Origin: Acidimicrobiia bacterium
GTDB lineage: Bacteria; Actinomycetota; Acidimicrobiia; Spongiisociales; UBA5794
Length of the DNA: 64,000 bases
Reading direction: 5' to 3'
Assembly: GCA_041393965.1 (NCBI GenBank)
Contig: JAWKJB010000001.1
Span: 806,001-870,000, forward strand
Part shown: positions 63,253 through 64,000 of the stretch, piece after piece
How positions within the stretch are numbered: position 1 is the stretch's first letter
Layout of the letters: every line of letters starts with the position of its first letter
Program-made: the position numbers and the translations under genes
Notes under the pieces: model-generated
Seen by the model: the letters and a program-made list of their open reading frames with translations, nothing else
What the model was told of the DNA's origin: nothing
Database searches by the model: none

Positions 63253-64000
63253 TGACGGTCACCGCGGTCGGCGCTGAATTCCATCCCGCTGTGGTGGCAG
63301 CCATCGAGCCGCTGACCAGCGACGCGGTGACCGTGTCGTTGGCCATCCCTGACGATCTGAGGACCCGATTCGACCATGTGCCGGGCCAGCACCTCATTCT
63401 TCGAGCGGTGATCGACGGTGAGGATGTTCGCAGGAGCTACTCGATCTGTTCGACGCCGGGTGCGGCAACGCCAAGCATCGGTGTCAAGCGCCTCCAAGGG
63501 GGCGTCTTTTCGACCTATGTGCACGAGCGCCTCAAGGTGGGGGACACGGTCGAGGTGACGCCGCCCACGGGCGACTTCGTGCTCGTCCCGAACCCTGCGA
63601 ACCGCAACCACTATGTCGCGATCGCTGCCGGGAGCGGCATCACACCGGTCCTGTCGATGATTCGCTCCGTGCTCGCGCAGGAGCCCATGTCGATGTTCAC
63701 GCTCGTGTACGGGAACCGCGACGGCGGTTCGGTGATGTTCCTCGATGAGCTCGATGCGCTCAAAGGCAGGCATCCTGATCGTTTCGCGCTCGTGCATGTC
63801 CTGAGCCGCGAAAGCCACGAAGTCGAGCTGTTCGAGGGCCGCATCGACGGTGCGAAGTTTGAGCGACTTCTCGCGACGATCATCGATGCACCTGCCGTTG
63901 CCGGCTGGTACCTGTGTGGCCCCCGCGGCATGATCGACACCGTAGCGGGGGTTCTCGGCCACCATGGCGTTGCAGGGAACCTGATCCACGACGAGCTGTT
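63252..64000 (+). CDS. paaE: Phenylacetyl-CoA epoxidase reductase subunit E, cut by window end
   Basis: The first 249 codons of the reductase that feeds electrons to PaaA. Visible are the FAD-binding domain (RRSYSICSTPG), the NAD(P)-binding domain (IAAGSGITPVLSM, CGPRGMI) and the end of the Rossmann part. The C-terminal 2Fe-2S ferredoxin domain should follow beyond the window. It overlaps the paaD stop by one base (TGATG). Confidence 0.92.
   Translation, partial: MTVTAVGAEFHPAVVAAIEPLTSDAVTVSLAIPDDLRTRFDHVPGQHLILRAVIDGEDVRRSYSICSTPGAATPSIGVKRLQGGVFSTYVHERLKVGDTVEVTPPTGDFVLVPNPANRNHYVAIAAGSGITPVLSMIRSVLAQEPMSMFTLVYGNRDGGSVMFLDELDALKGRHPDRFALVHVLSRESHEVELFEGRIDGAKFERLLATIIDAPAVAGWYLCGPRGMIDTVAGVLGHHGVAGNLIHDEL

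Noticed and set aside
1..64000. CRISPR arrays, tRNA or rRNA genes, transposases, phage genes
   Set aside because: No regularly spaced repeats, tRNA-like cloverleaf, rRNA stretch or mobile-element gene was seen on either strand.

Overview
The window is high-G+C DNA carrying gene families typical of Actinobacteria: a septum-formation lipoprotein, LytR-CpsA-Psr and VanW envelope proteins, a TM0106-type nuclease, the uncharacterised actinobacterial HhH-GPD family, a large NAD-dependent glutamate dehydrogenase and paaABCDE. A canonical actinobacterial LexA box (TCGAAC-N4-GTTCGA) and many apparently leaderless start codons agree. Within that phylum the mix of denitrification, ring-epoxidase and secreted Thr-rich lipoproteins would fit a free-living member of the class Acidimicrobiia; that assignment is inference. 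No tRNA, rRNA, CRISPR, transposase or phage gene was seen.

Layout. 1-5.6 kb: end of an MFS transporter, two small reverse-strand genes, a 915-residue membrane protein with a duplicated Cys-bearing coiled-coil module, and a DHA2-type exporter. 5.7-11.2 kb: a reverse-strand operon of response regulator, histidine kinase, Asp/His-rich exported protein, two small anchored proteins, ApbE flavin transferase and a bis-heme ferric-reductase-like membrane protein, facing a divergent exported protein. 11.2-19.4 kb: RecQ, a VapBC pair, an amidohydrolase lipoprotein, divergent XRE regulator and sirtuin, an MscS-like membrane protein, an HhH-GPD protein and a class V PLP enzyme. 19.5-28.4 kb: a denitrification island of nosZ (Sec-type lipoprotein, clade II style), nosB-like, nosD, nosF, nosY, nosL, a cytochrome c lipoprotein, a strong hairpin, then a copper nitrite reductase with a fused C-terminal cupredoxin. 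28.5-44.2 kb: envelope proteins (LCP, VanW), a RecB-like nuclease, tryptophanase, a beta-propeller lipoprotein, a winged-helix/TPR regulator, a TauE-type permease, a second class V enzyme, a cytochrome c overlapping a heme-copper-oxidase-like membrane protein, an acyltransferase and an XRE-DUF4268 protein. 44.3-60.6 kb: an unusually long pyruvate:ferredoxin-type oxidoreductase, MFS exporter, SOS-box-controlled UvrD-like helicase, AI-2E family permease, esterase, Bax-inhibitor-like protein and the giant glutamate dehydrogenase. 60.7-64 kb: paaABCDE, cut off inside paaE.

How the genes fit together: nirK and nos would give nitrite to NO and N2O to N2, with the cytochrome c and fused cupredoxin as electron carriers; no NO reductase is recognised, although the heme-copper-like protein at 41.3-42.5 kb could be related to one. 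PaaABCDE, tryptophanase, the 2-oxoacid oxidoreductase and glutamate dehydrogenase point to a heterotroph using aromatic compounds and amino acids. The nosZ promoter carries a symmetric set of TGTGA/TCACA half-sites.

Two whole-window patterns stand out. The tetranucleotide ACGT seems to be absent: reading all lines I found none, while GATGTC and GACATC are everywhere. Second, at least a dozen genes have a -10 hexamer 6-9 bases before the start codon and no Shine-Dalgarno, implying widespread leaderless mRNAs.
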